DNA of 64,000 nucleotides from JAJCYL01 sp965206015. GTDB taxonomy: Bacteria; Bacteroidota; Bacteroidia; Cytophagales; Cyclobacteriaceae. Of the stretch, positions 10,669 to 20,447 are shown in pieces. The position numbers and the translations under genes were made by a program. A model generated the notes under the pieces. The model worked only from the letters and a program-made list of their open reading frames with translations. It ran no database searches and was not told the DNA's origin. Position 1 is the first letter of the stretch, and each line of letters begins with the position of its first letter. The stretch is from positions 62,001 through 126,000 of the forward strand of contig CBDBIW010000016.1 in the NCBI GenBank assembly GCA_965206015.1, written 5' to 3'.

Positions 10669-13069
10669 TCTTGCCGTTGAAGAATCTTGCAGACAGCGAA
10701 TTAGGTATAGCAAATTGATTGTTGTTTAGATCAGATATCCAAGTGTAAGAGATGGTGTTGTTTATTCCGAATAGGTTCAAAATATCCAGGCCTATTGAAA
10801 TCGATTCTAATTTTTTACTACGATTCAGTTCGATGACTTTCGTTAGGCCCAAATCTGTTCTTAGGTATTGGTCCCCATTAAAGACATTTCGAAACTCATC
10901 ATTATTAGGAGGACCGAAGGGCAAACCACTTCCATATAGAAAACTTAAGAAGACACGAAATGACGGGTCATTAGGTAGATGATCTTGAAAGAAGATACCC
11001 AAGTTGACCAACTGGTCGGATGGTCTGCGGAAATTACCATTGCTGTCGCCTTTGATATCTTCCCTGGTCCGAAGAATGCCCACACTAAACCAGGATTCAG
11101 CACCGGGAATAAATTCACCATTGATCCTGAAGTCAATTCCAGTTGCATAGGCACTGGCGTTGTTGTTCCCAAAATATCGAAGCCGTACATTGTCAACATC
11201 ATATGCTATTACATTATCAATAGTTTTGTAGTAGCCTTCAGCCAGTAGCTTAAAATCTCTTCCCCACACATTCATGATGTGATCAATGCCGGCAATAAAG
11301 TGCCAGGATGTCTGGGCATTGATATCAGTATTAACCTGACCCTGGCGGTTGCGAAGTTCTCTATAGAATGGAGATTGGACATACCTGCCTATTGCGGCTC
11401 GCAGCACGGTATTATGCGACCAATTGGGTTGAAGTGCATATTGTAATCGGGGGCTTATCAATAATTCATTATTCAAGTCCCAGAAATTCAATCTAGCCCC
11501 GTAGGTGATAAAATGTATTGAGTCTTTTAAGGCAACGGTGTGTTGAAGATACCCTGTAATCCTATTTGAACTAAGGTTGACCGAATTCTCGAATCTTTCA
11601 CCAATTGAACTAAAATTGGCAGAGTCGGTGAAATTAAATTCATTGAGTAAATCGTCAATATTCTCATTAGAATAACCAATACCAAATTCTATCCTGTTCT
11701 TTTCATCAGGGAGCCAGGCAGATTTATTGTTGATATTTATTATTCTGGCATCAAGAGTATTTCTGCCAAAAAAAAAATCTGTACCCACTCCCCGAGTGAT
11801 AGCACATTCATTAAAACCAGATGAGCCCGGGTCAGTGTTCAGATCGCATAAGCGATAGCCACCTTCAACTTCAAATAGTTCTCTCTCTTGTGTTTTAACT
11901 CCCGATAGAATTAGGCTTGTCCTTAGTTTACTGTTAAAATTATGGTTGAGTTTAACTGCTGCCTGGTAGGTATCATACTCTGATATTTCCCGTCCGTCAA
12001 AAGCAACGAATAATCGAAAGGACCTGTTAAATGTCCCAAAGTCTGTTTGACGAGCCTCAGGTTCAATGAAATACCTATTCTGTGAGTAAGCCATTAACAA
12101 ATTCAAACTGGCAGATTTTTCAGTCACACTGTTCTTGTCCAGCTTCAATGTTGAGAATGACTGAATGTCCGTGAATTTCGGAAGGTATTGCCCATCAGTA
12201 TCTAATGTATTTAACAGATACCGGGCATTTTTGTGTCGCACACCAAAAATGGAACTCACATTCCCACGCTTTGATGAACCCTCCAGATGAGTGGATGCAC
12301 CGAGTGCACCCAGTGTACCTGAGCCATGAAAATCGGAGGGGTCCTTATAAGCGATATTTAGAGAAGAGCTCAATTTGTCACCGTATTTTGGTTGCCATCC
12401 TCCTGAGGAGAAATTAACTCCTTGAATTAAGTTGCGATTAATGAAACTGAGCCCTTCTTGTTGACCTGCTCTGATGAGAAAAGGGCGATAGACTAATATG
12501 TCATTGACATAAACCAGGTTCTCATCGAAATTTCCACCTCTAACAGAATAGCTCGATGATAATTCGCTATTGCTAACAACCCCTGGCAACGTTGCCAATA
12601 CTTTTGAGAAATCATTAAAAGCTGAAGGAACATTTTTAACCGCTTTAGCTTCAATGCTTATGTTGCCTGCCTGAATGCGTGTTTCTTCTTCCCTGCTATC
12701 AATCACCTCTAACTGGTCCAGCACAGTTACGGAAGTTTTCAACGAAATATTGATAGTGATTTCTTCCCTTCCGGCAGGGATTAATACTTGCTCAATGGAT
12801 TCATATTGAAGATGGGTAAACATGACAGTTATTGTGTCTTCATAAGGGATGCTTAATTTAAACAGGCCTCTATTGTTACTTGTCGTACCTCGATTTGTTC
12901 CTTGTATAGCTATGTTTACTTTTGAAATTGGATCATTTGATTCATTACTTACTTTGCCTTTTATGCTTATCGAATCCTGAGCTGAAGTCACAGAGGTCCA
13001 GAGGCTTAAGATCAGAAGGGAGAATAACCTCCGGCTTGGCTGTGGTTTCAAGAGATGAATCAAATCCAC
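10652..13069 (-). CDS. TonB-dependent receptor with carboxypeptidase-like regulatory domain
   Basis: 805 residues. A signal peptide (to about residue 30, ending SVTSAQ) is followed by a CarboxypepD_reg-like domain (about 33-115: KGKVSNESNDPISKVNIAI, then GLFKLSIPY), a plug (about 130-230: FNDFSKVLATLPGVVSNSEL, SVRGGNFDENLVYVNDI) and a beta-barrel ending in an aromatic residue (KIIVDF). This is the Bacteroidota outer-membrane transporter architecture, but no SusD partner is present, so substrate is unknown. It starts 20 bp after rpe on the same strand, probably one transcript, though rpe gives no hint of the ligand. Confidence 0.9.
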   Translation of the reverse strand: MDLIHLLKPQPSRRLFSLLILSLWTSVTSAQDSISIKGKVSNESNDPISKVNIAIQGTNRGTTSNNRGLFKLSIPYEDTITVMFTHLQYESIEQVLIPAGREEITINISLKTSVTVLDQLEVIDSREEETRIQAGNISIEAKAVKNVPSAFNDFSKVLATLPGVVSNSELSSSYSVRGGNFDENLVYVNDILVYRPFLIRAGQQEGLSFINRNLIQGVNFSSGGWQPKYGDKLSSSLNIAYKDPSDFHGSGTLGALGASTHLEGSSKRGNVSSIFGVRHKNARYLLNTLDTDGQYLPKFTDIQSFSTLKLDKNSVTEKSASLNLLMAYSQNRYFIEPEARQTDFGTFNRSFRLFVAFDGREISEYDTYQAAVKLNHNFNSKLRTSLILSGVKTQERELFEVEGGYRLCDLNTDPGSSGFNECAITRGVGTDFFFGRNTLDARIININNKSAWLPDEKNRIEFGIGYSNENIDDLLNEFNFTDSANFSSIGERFENSVNLSSNRITGYLQHTVALKDSIHFITYGARLNFWDLNNELLISPRLQYALQPNWSHNTVLRAAIGRYVQSPFYRELRNRQGQVNTDINAQTSWHFIAGIDHIMNVWGRDFKLLAEGYYKTIDNVIAYDVDNVRLRYFGNNNASAYATGIDFRINGEFIPGAESWFSVGILRTREDIKGDSNGNFRRPSDQLVNLGIFFQDHLPNDPSFRVFLSFLYGSGLPFGPPNNDEFRNVFNGDQYLRTDLGLTKVIELNRSKKLESISIGLDILNLFGINNTISYTWISDLNNNQFAIPNSLSARFFNGKIIVDF

Positions 13070-13089
13070 TGTTGTTAGGTTGGGCGTAC

Positions 13090-13743
13090 CTATAACGCCT
13101 TAAGTCCCGCAATGGTACTTATTGGGTCAAGTGAGTTGAAAACAAAACTGCCTGCTACAAGGATGTCCGCTCCAGCTTCCATTAGATTGGAGGCGTTCGC
13201 ATCTGATACTCCACCGTCAATTTCTATTTGACAATTGACTTTGTGATCATTTATCATTTCTTTTAATGATCGCACTTTGCTGTAGGTATTGTCAAGGAAT
13301 TTCTGCCCACCGAATCCGGGGTTTACCGACATAATGAGGACTACATCAAGATCTGGTAAAATGTCACTTAAAAGTTCAATTGAAGTATGGGGGTTTAAAG
13401 CCACGCCAGCTTTACAACCCAGATCTTTTATCTCTTGAATTACCCGATGAAGGTGCGGACAGGACTCGTAGTGAACAGTAATTGTTTCCGCCCCATTCTG
13501 TTTGCAGGATTCAAGATATTGTTCCGGTTTATGGATCATTAAATGATAGTCCATAGGTTTTCGAGCGTGCTTGTGTATAGCACCGCACACAGAAAAACCA
13601 AAAGAGATATTGGGAACAAAAACACCGTCCATTATGTCAGTATGGATTAGGTCGGCCACACTGTTATTCAACATCTCGATGTCACGTTGAATGTTTCCGA
13701 AATCTGCGGCTAAAACGGATGGTGAAATGATGGGTGATGCCAT
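13090..13743 (-). CDS. rpe: Ribulose-phosphate 3-epimerase
   Basis: 217 residues, full length for the family. It interconverts D-ribulose 5-phosphate and D-xylulose 5-phosphate in the pentose phosphate pathway. The TIM-barrel signatures are all present: SPSVLAADFGN at the N-terminus, HTDIMDGVFVPNISFG, YHLMIHKPEQYL, MSVNPGFGGQKF, and EIDGGVSDANA followed by AGSFVF for phosphate binding. The metal-binding His/Asp set (HTD, HLM, EIDGG) is intact. It is the first gene of a probable two-gene transcript with the TonB receptor. Confidence 0.96.
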   Translation of the reverse strand: MASPIISPSVLAADFGNIQRDIEMLNNSVADLIHTDIMDGVFVPNISFGFSVCGAIHKHARKPMDYHLMIHKPEQYLESCKQNGAETITVHYESCPHLHRVIQEIKDLGCKAGVALNPHTSIELLSDILPDLDVVLIMSVNPGFGGQKFLDNTYSKVRSLKEMINDHKVNCQIEIDGGVSDANASNLMEAGADILVAGSFVFNSLDPISTIAGLKAL

Positions 13744-13930
13744 TGTTTTGGATTAGTGACTGCAAATTAACAAAGTGACGCTTGGTCAAAAAAATTAATA
13801 CCGTTGACATGCAGTTTTGCTTACCTTCCTGTCTTGCGGGACCAAGAGGATTCCAGCGATACTGTCTATGGCTTAAAGACCTGGTATCACTTATGTGCGG
13901 GGCAGGAATCTACTTCTTTGGAAATGTCAA

Positions 13931-14992
13931 TTAATTCTTGTCCAAACAGTTCAGATCATCAAAGGCACTTTTAAGCCTTTCGACGAATGACTTTTCACCT
14001 GCTCTCAACCAAACACGAGGATCGTAAAATTTCTTATTTGGCTTATCGTCGCCATCAGGATTTCCAATTTGGGATTGAAGATACCCTTCATTTTTTTGAT
14101 AATACTGTCTTACCCCGTCCCAATAGGCCCATTGCATATCAGTATCAATGTTCATTTTAATTGCGCCATAAGAGATGGCTTCACGAATTTCTTCCCTTGA
14201 TGACCCTGAACCACCGTGAAAGACGAAATTCACCGGATTTGGGCCAGTACCGAATTTCTCCTGAATATAATCCTGAGAGTTCTTTAAGATTTTTGGAGTG
14301 AGCTTGACATTACCAGGTTTATAGACTCCATGGACATTGCCAAAGGCAGCTGCCACTGTAAATTTGTTACTTGCTTTTTTTAACTCTTCATAAGAGTATG
14401 CTACTTCTTCCGGCTGAGTGTAAAGCATTGAATTGTCTATATCAGTGTTGTCAACACCGTCCTCTTCACCACCAGTTACCCCTAACTCAATTTCCAGCGT
14501 AATACCTGCTTTGTCCATCCTTTCAAGATATTGTTTGCTGGTGGCAATGTTTTCTTCAATTGGCTCCTCAGATAAGTCAAGCATATGTGAGCTATACAGC
14601 GCAATACCATTTTTCTCGAAATACCTTTCATTTTCGTCCATCATGCCATTCATCCAGGGGAGGAGCTTTTTGGCACAATGGTCAGTATGAAGAATTACAG
14701 TGACACCATATTTTTCAGCCATCCAATGTACATGCTGAGCTCCTGAAACCGCACCAGCAACAGCAGCCACCTGATTATCATTGGACAATCCTTTTCCTGC
14801 GTAAAACGCTGCTCCTCCATTTGAAAATTGAATTATAACCGGAGAATTTACCGCTTTTGCAGTTTCCAAAACTGCATTCACAGTATTGGTATTGATCACA
14901 TTTACTGCTGGAAGTGCAAAATCGTTTTCATTGGCGTATGCCAGTACTTCACTCACTTCGTCACCATGAAGAACACCTGGTCTAAATCTCAT
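13931..14992 (-). CDS. fbaA: Class II fructose-bisphosphate aldolase
   Basis: 353 residues, matching the longer class IIA enzymes of the E. coli FbaA type. It splits fructose 1,6-bisphosphate into DHAP and glyceraldehyde 3-phosphate using zinc. Visible signatures are HTDHCAKKLLPWM (zinc ligand His and catalytic Asp), ELGVTGGEEDGVDN, FGNVHGVYKPGNV (zinc His), FHGGSGSSREEI (zinc His and phosphate loop) and the C-terminal KKFYDPRVWLR. A TAnnTTTG -7 box lies on the minus strand at 15032-15039. Confidence 0.97.
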   Translation of the reverse strand: MRFRPGVLHGDEVSEVLAYANENDFALPAVNVINTNTVNAVLETAKAVNSPVIIQFSNGGAAFYAGKGLSNDNQVAAVAGAVSGAQHVHWMAEKYGVTVILHTDHCAKKLLPWMNGMMDENERYFEKNGIALYSSHMLDLSEEPIEENIATSKQYLERMDKAGITLEIELGVTGGEEDGVDNTDIDNSMLYTQPEEVAYSYEELKKASNKFTVAAAFGNVHGVYKPGNVKLTPKILKNSQDYIQEKFGTGPNPVNFVFHGGSGSSREEIREAISYGAIKMNIDTDMQWAYWDGVRQYYQKNEGYLQSQIGNPDGDDKPNKKFYDPRVWLRAGEKSFVERLKSAFDDLNCLDKN

Positions 14993-15213
14993 TATATTAA
15001 GTTGCTTTTAGTCGAACAAACATCAGGAGTGCAAATGTAATCGTTGAGTATTGAAATGTTAATAGAAATTCATTTCAAACATTTGCATTGCGAATTTGAT
15101 GAATAGAAGAGGAATGATTTTCGACATTGCTAAGAATGAATCGGGTCAATAGCCGTCAGTGGAAATTCCGAACCCTCTTTAATTATCAATGTTTGTATAT
15201 TTGCAATCGAACG

Positions 15214-16824
15214 ATGACAAATGTCAAAATATGTATATTATTTGTGGTTGTAAACTGTCAGTTGCTGACAGGATCAGGTCAAAACCACCTTGCCAGATAC
15301 AATCAGATTGATGTTCAGCATTATCGTTTTGAATTATTTCTAAACGACACTACCAACAGTGTAGATGCAGTTGCCACGATTGATATCAATTTCAAGGAAG
15401 ATGATATCGAAAAATTCGACCTTGACTTGGTTTCATTTGATTCCTGGAATGATAAGGGAATGCTGGTTTCTGAAATCACATCTAACTCCAAATCGTTAAA
15501 ATTTGAACAGGAGGGTGATGTTTTGACCATCACACCAAGGAAGAGAGTATGGAAAGGGAACACACATTCTTTTACCATTAAATACGAGGGGGTGCCGGAA
15601 GATGGATTGGTAATTGGAACCAATAAGTTTGGGGATCGAACCTTCTTTGGAGACAATTGGCCTGATAGAGCTAGGCATTGGCTGCCAACCGTCGATCATC
15701 CCTCAGATAAAGCAACTGTAGAATTTATAGTAAATGCGCCAGACCATTATGATGTGATTGGCACAGGAGTCGAAATTGCAAAAGAGGTATTGCCTAATAA
15801 TTATAAAAAGACACACTGGAAGACTGAAGTGCTTTTGCCAACCAAGGTAATGGTCATCGGCGTAGCACCCTTTTCAGTTGAAGAAGCTGGTAGGGTTAAA
15901 GATGTGCCAGTATCTACCTGGGTATATCCACAGAATGCAAAAGATGGATTTTATGATTTTAAACCCGCTGTTGAGATCCTGGATTATTTGATAAATAAAA
16001 TTGGGGATTATCCATATCGAAAGTTGGCTAATGTTCAATCAAAAACGCGGTTTGGCGGAATGGAAAATGCCAGTAATATTTTCTATTTTGAAAACTCAGT
16101 CAATGGAAAGAGGGAAAGAGAATTTCTCATTACCCACGAAATAGCCCATCAATGGTTCGGTAATTCAGCCTCCGAAGCCAACTGGCATCACGCCTGGTTA
16201 AGTGAAGGCTTTGCTACTTACATGACACACCTGTATGCTGAAGATACCTATGGAAATGAGACCCTAAAAGAAAGGTTACAAGTGGACAGAGTTAAAGTGA
16301 TTGAGTTTTCAAAACAAAACTATGTGCCAATTGTAGATATTTCTATCGACAATTATATGAAGTTGCTCAATGCGAACACGTATCAAAAGGGCGGTTGGGT
16401 GTTGCATATGTTAAGAAGGGAAGTAGGCGACGAAAATTTTTTCAATGGAATTAGGACATATTATAGTCGTTATAAATATTCCAATGCACTGACTTCAGAT
16501 TTCCGGAGAGTAATGGAAAGTGTTTCAGGTAAAGATCTAATGAATTTTTTCCAACAATGGGTATTTGAGGCGGGACATCCGAAACTTGGCTTTAGTTGGG
16601 AGCAAAATGATGCTGGGTTGTTATTCAAATTAGAGCAGATGCAGGACCAACCATTTCAATTTCCTCTGGAAATTAAGTTTACTTTTGCAAACAATGACAT
16701 GGTTGTAGAAACCCTGCAGGTAGTTAAAAGATCTGAAGAATTTAAGATTGCAGTTGAATTGAAAGTAAAAAATGTTGAAATAGACCCTAATACCTGGTTA
16801 CTTTTTGACTCACTGAACCAGTAA
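15214..16824 (+). CDS. M1 family aminopeptidase, exported
   Basis: The start chosen is the ATG at 15214, which gives a signal peptide (VKICILFVVVNCQLL, ending TGSGQ); the frame also extends upstream to 15127. The protein is 536 residues. It has the M1 N-terminal beta-sandwich, the exopeptidase signature GGMENAS, and the zinc motif HEIAHQWFGN (H308, E309, H312) with the third ligand E331 in WLSEGFATY, exactly 18 residues further. Such enzymes remove N-terminal residues from peptides; here probably periplasmic. It is shorter than the ~850-residue APN type because the C-terminal helical domain is absent. Confidence 0.93.
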   Translation: MTNVKICILFVVVNCQLLTGSGQNHLARYNQIDVQHYRFELFLNDTTNSVDAVATIDINFKEDDIEKFDLDLVSFDSWNDKGMLVSEITSNSKSLKFEQEGDVLTITPRKRVWKGNTHSFTIKYEGVPEDGLVIGTNKFGDRTFFGDNWPDRARHWLPTVDHPSDKATVEFIVNAPDHYDVIGTGVEIAKEVLPNNYKKTHWKTEVLLPTKVMVIGVAPFSVEEAGRVKDVPVSTWVYPQNAKDGFYDFKPAVEILDYLINKIGDYPYRKLANVQSKTRFGGMENASNIFYFENSVNGKREREFLITHEIAHQWFGNSASEANWHHAWLSEGFATYMTHLYAEDTYGNETLKERLQVDRVKVIEFSKQNYVPIVDISIDNYMKLLNANTYQKGGWVLHMLRREVGDENFFNGIRTYYSRYKYSNALTSDFRRVMESVSGKDLMNFFQQWVFEAGHPKLGFSWEQNDAGLLFKLEQMQDQPFQFPLEIKFTFANNDMVVETLQVVKRSEEFKIAVELKVKNVEIDPNTWLLFDSLNQ

Positions 16825-16910
16825 ATATTGTATCTACCCAATTTTTGATGTTAATTCACTTGAAAATCATCGTAATGAAAAAATCACGATTCACTTATCA
16901 ATCGTAAACT

Positions 16911-17539
16911 ATGGCCTTAAATATTTATGGTCAGGAAACGACAAAAGTTGCAGATAATATTTAAATGTTGGAAGGCCGTGGTGGTAATATGGGGGTCAAT
17001 GTTGGAAAAGATGGCGTAGTGATCATAGACAACCAGTATGCCCCTCTTGCTGATAAAATCAAGTCTGCTATAAAGACCATTTCAAGTAAACCAATCAAAT
17101 ATGTAATTAATACCCATTGGCATTTTCACCACGTGGGAGGGAACGAAGTTTTGTTGGTGATGGTAGCATCATTATAGCTCACGATAATGTGAGAACAAGG
17201 GTAAGTAAAGATCAATTCATGGTCCACATGCAGAGAATGAAGTTAAAGCCAGCCCGAAGGCAGCATGGCCGATTGTGACCTTCTCAAATGACCTGACTTG
17301 CTATTTTAATGATGAAGAGATTAGGATTCATTATTCACCTCCTGCACACACACTGACGGGGACGCGGTGGTGTACTTCAGAAAGGCAAATGTAATCCACA
17401 TGGGAGAATTGAGCAAGACAATTCTTTGGATGATATACTATCTTCGGGTATTACTAAGAAGTATGATGAAAAATGGAATGGCCCGTTCGTCCAGGCTAAA
17501 GACTTCCTGACTTTTGTATCTGAGGATCTTGTGAGATAG
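16911..17539 (+). pseudogene. Decayed metallo-beta-lactamase-fold hydrolase
   Basis: The reading frame starts at 16911 but meets TAA after 18 codons, at a place where the family has Tyr before MLEGRGGNMG. It resumes to THWHFHHVGGNE, where the zinc motif HxHxDH has lost its Asp (now His). A frameshift near 17155 moves the sequence to another frame (FVGDGSIIIAHDNVRTRVSK), and later frames carry WPIVTFSNDLT, DAVVYFR, ANVIHMGE and the end KYDEKWNGPFVQAKDFLTFV. At least three lesions plus a lost active-site residue make it non-functional. The ancestor was an MBL-fold protein of the SoxH type. Confidence 0.85.
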
Positions 17540-17752
17540 AATTTGAAGTTGACAATTACTTATGACAATTACTTATTTGATTTATGGAATAACGGATCAT
17601 GATTTTCAAAAAAACTATCACGTTTGTTAGCCAGCCGACAGCTGTCCTTTTTATTTCCAGAGTTTAAAATTTACACCCTCTTCATTTTGTGATCTGTCAG
17701 GGTTATTTCAAAATCAGCTTTCAAATCACCACTTTATTTGACTAGCGAACAT

Positions 17753-17783
17753 TTGCCCTGCACTTGAACTATCTATACATTTG
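17753..17783 (+). promoter_or_regulatory. Bacteroidota-type promoter of the prohibitin-like gene
   Basis: TTG at 17753-17755, a 20-bp spacer, then TACATTTG at 17776-17783. This fits the Bacteroidota sigma consensus TTG-N19-21-TAnnTTTG. It lies 25 bp before the ATG at 17809. Confidence 0.6.
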
Positions 17784-17808
17784 TTGTTCATAAAAAATTG
17801 AATTTGTA

Positions 17809-18633
17809 ATGGATAACCGTAAGTTTCTTCCTTTGATAGTAGTTGGATTTATTGCCTTTGTAACTATCGTATACCTGTCTTCAAGTCTCTTCTATACAAT
17901 TCGACCTGGTGAAAGAGCAGTAATCTTTAAGAAGTTCAGTGGTGGATTGGATAAAGAAAATGTGATACAACCAGGTTTTAATTTAAAAGCTCCGTGGAAT
18001 GAAGTTTTCATTTACGATGTCACAGAAAATAAAGCAGAAGAAACCATGGACGTTTTGGACAAGAGTGGTTTGTCCATTGCTGTAGACGTATCGGTTCGTT
18101 TTCATCCAGTATATCATAGGATTGGAGATATACAGGAGACCTTTGGCCGTGATTATGTGAATAGACTGGTGATCCCTGAAGTTCGTTCTAGTGTTAGGCA
18201 GGTCATGGGTAGATTTACCGCTGAGGAAATCTATTCGACTAAAAGGTCCGAAGTGGAGGCTGCCATAAAGCAAGAGACGGCAGCAGTTCTAGGTAATGAA
18301 AATAATAACATTGAAATGAAGGCCTTACTTATCCGCTCCATTAACCTTCCGGAAAAAATCAAGCAAGCAATTGAGAGTAAGTTGCAACAGGAACAAGAAG
18401 CACTGGCGTATCAGTTCCGTTTGGATAAAGAACTGAGTGAGGCTGAGCGTAAGCGTATTGCAGCTGAGGGTGAAGCTGCAGCCAATAAGATTATTAATAA
18501 TAGCTTAACTCCTGAGTTGTTAAGGATGCGTGGAATTGAAGCAACTCTAGACCTATCAAAATCCCCTAATTCAAAAGTGGTGATAGTTGGCAGTGGAAAA
18601 GACGGATTACCACTCATTCTTGGAAACAATTAA
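17809..18633 (+). CDS. Prohibitin/SPFH-domain membrane protein
   Basis: 274 residues, the usual prohibitin length. One N-terminal membrane helix (about residues 7-29, FLPLIVVGFIAFVTIVYLSS) is followed by the SPFH domain (IRPGERAVIFKKFSGG, VSVRFHPVYHRIGDIQETFGRDYVNRLVIPEVRS) and a charged coiled coil (about 190-245, rich in Glu, Arg and Ala). SPFH proteins assemble into ring-like scaffolds in the membrane, often around proteases. It has its own promoter; the following citrate synthase is 72 bp away. Confidence 0.93.
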   Translation: MDNRKFLPLIVVGFIAFVTIVYLSSSLFYTIRPGERAVIFKKFSGGLDKENVIQPGFNLKAPWNEVFIYDVTENKAEETMDVLDKSGLSIAVDVSVRFHPVYHRIGDIQETFGRDYVNRLVIPEVRSSVRQVMGRFTAEEIYSTKRSEVEAAIKQETAAVLGNENNNIEMKALLIRSINLPEKIKQAIESKLQQEQEALAYQFRLDKELSEAERKRIAAEGEAAANKIINNSLTPELLRMRGIEATLDLSKSPNSKVVIVGSGKDGLPLILGNN

Positions 18634-18705
18634 TATAGAAAACAGTTAGCTTTTGGTTATTTTTTCACTCTTAATATCCATACAGCACTAATTAATTAAA
18701 GGAAT

Positions 18706-19989
18706 ATGTCTAAAGCGGAAATAAGGTTTGATGATAAAGAGTACGAATTGCCTGTATTTGAGGGAACTGAAAATGAGAAAGCGATTGAAATAAGTACACT
18801 GCGATCTGTTTCCGGCTTGGTCACACTCGATCCCGGATATAAGAATACTGGTGCAACCACAAGTGCGATTACTTTTCTGGATGGAGAAAAAGGTATTTTA
18901 AGGTATAGAGGCTATCCTATTGAACAACTAGCGGAAAAATCATCTTTTCTGGAAGTAACTTATCTGCTGATATATGGAGATTTGCCCAGTAGTGAGCAAT
19001 TCCAACAGTTCAAAGCAAATATTACCGCTCATACACTTGTTCACGAGGATTTCAAAACCATTTTAAATGGTTTTCCCTCAGCAGCACATCCAATGGGTGT
19101 TTTATCTTCGATGGTAACTGCATTAACAGCATTTTATCCCGATGCTTTGGATCCCCATCGTTCATGGGAGGCAGTAAATATGGGTATAATTAGAATTATA
19201 GCTAAACTGCCAACGTTCGCTGCCTGGGCTCATAAAAATGCAAAGGGCCATCCTGTCATATATCCTGATAACAAGCTGGATTATTGTTCCAATTTCTTAA
19301 AGATGATGTTCGCACTGCCATCTGAGGATTATGAGACAGACCCTGTAGTATCCGCAGCACTAGAAAAGTTACTGATTCTTCATGCTGACCATGAGCAGAA
19401 CTGCTCAACTTCAACAGTGAGAATCGTTGGGTCGTCGCAGGCCAGTCTTGCCTCTTCAATTTCTGCAGGAATTAGTGCTCTCTGGGGCCCACTGCATGGA
19501 GGTGCTAACCAGGCGGTGATTGAAATGCTGGAAGCTATAATCGCTGACGGTGGTGATACTAAGAAATACCTTGCAAAAGCAAAGGATAAGGATGATCCAT
19601 TCCGCCTGATGGGATTTGGACATCGAGTATATAAGAATTTTGATCCCCGGGCTAAAATAATTAAGAAAGCAGCTGATGATGTTTTAACTAAGCTTGGTGT
19701 CAGCGACCCGGTTCTGGAAGTGGCTAAAGGTCTTGAAGAGGCTGCTTTGGAGGATTCTTATTTCGTCGAAAGGAAACTTTATCCGAATGTGGATTTCTAT
19801 TCAGGCATAATTTACAGGGCTCTGGGCATACCTACCTCAATGTTTACGGTGATGTTTGCTGTAGGTAGAATGCCTGGTTGGATTGCTCAGTGGAAAGAAA
19901 TGAGAGAGAATAAAGAACCAATTGGCCGACCTAGACAAATTTATACTGGAGCCAATGAAAGAGGTTATGTGGGCATTGGAAGTAGATAA
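18706..19989 (+). CDS. gltA: Citrate synthase (type II)
   Basis: 427 residues, the size of the hexameric E. coli-type enzyme. It condenses acetyl-CoA with oxaloacetate at the entry to the TCA cycle. The catalytic triad is in place: H264 in WGPLHGGANQA, H306 in GFGHRVYKNFDPR, and D363 in NVDFYSGI. The HADHEQNCST segment (from residue 226) and the C-terminal RPRQIYTG are also typical. No lesions; housekeeping gene. Confidence 0.98.
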   Translation: MSKAEIRFDDKEYELPVFEGTENEKAIEISTLRSVSGLVTLDPGYKNTGATTSAITFLDGEKGILRYRGYPIEQLAEKSSFLEVTYLLIYGDLPSSEQFQQFKANITAHTLVHEDFKTILNGFPSAAHPMGVLSSMVTALTAFYPDALDPHRSWEAVNMGIIRIIAKLPTFAAWAHKNAKGHPVIYPDNKLDYCSNFLKMMFALPSEDYETDPVVSAALEKLLILHADHEQNCSTSTVRIVGSSQASLASSISAGISALWGPLHGGANQAVIEMLEAIIADGGDTKKYLAKAKDKDDPFRLMGFGHRVYKNFDPRAKIIKKAADDVLTKLGVSDPVLEVAKGLEEAALEDSYFVERKLYPNVDFYSGIIYRALGIPTSMFTVMFAVGRMPGWIAQWKEMRENKEPIGRPRQIYTGANERGYVGIGSR

Positions 19990-20017
19990 TGCTTTCAAGA
20001 TCATAGCCAGATTCTGA

Positions 20018-20047
20018 TTGAATTCTGTATTTTTAGAAATACATTTG
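20018..20047 (+). promoter_or_regulatory. Promoter of apaG, giving a very short leader
   Basis: TTG at 20018-20020, a 19-bp spacer and TACATTTG at 20040-20047 match the Bacteroidota consensus. The apaG ATG is at 20055, only 7 bp after the -7 box, so transcription from here would be leaderless or nearly so. Confidence 0.5.
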
Positions 20048-20054
20048 TAGTGGT

Positions 20055-20441
20055 ATGGTTAGTGAGATAACTAAAGGCGTGGAAGTCAGTGTCGAAACTG
20101 AATACCAACCGGAATACTCCAGTCCGAGACAATGTCACTTTGTCTTTACCTACCGAATTTCTATAACTAACAAAAGCGAATACACCATTCAATTGTTACG
20201 CCGACACTGGTACATTCATGACAGTGCCTTCAAAAACCGAGAGGTTGAGGGTGAAGGAGTTGTTGGACAACAGCCTACTTTGGAATCAAGCCAAACCCAT
20301 CAATATGTATCAGGATGTAACCTGAAATCTGGTTTAGGAAAAATGTATGGCACGTATTTGATGGAACGAGTTCTTGACGGACGCCGATTCAAAGTGAATA
20401 TTCCTGAGTTTACCATGACAGCTCCCTATCGCCTCAATTAA
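20055..20441 (+). CDS. apaG: ApaG family protein
   Basis: 128 residues, normal length. The start is supported by the conserved opening MVSEITKGVEVSVETEYQPEY. The family motifs follow: FTYRISITNKSEYTIQLLRRHW, then GEGVVGQQPTLE with the GxGxxG-like turn, and the C-terminal YLMERV, FKVNIPEFTM. ApaG has an FnIII-like fold; it is linked to Ap4A and cation-related phenotypes in enterobacteria, but its biochemical role is unsettled. Confidence 0.95.
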   Translation: MVSEITKGVEVSVETEYQPEYSSPRQCHFVFTYRISITNKSEYTIQLLRRHWYIHDSAFKNREVEGEGVVGQQPTLESSQTHQYVSGCNLKSGLGKMYGTYLMERVLDGRRFKVNIPEFTMTAPYRLN

Positions 20442-20447
20442 TGTGGC

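Noticed and set aside
13744..13930. Possible small gene between rpe and fbaA
   Set aside because: Neither strand gives a frame with a start and protein-like composition; treated as plain intergenic DNA.
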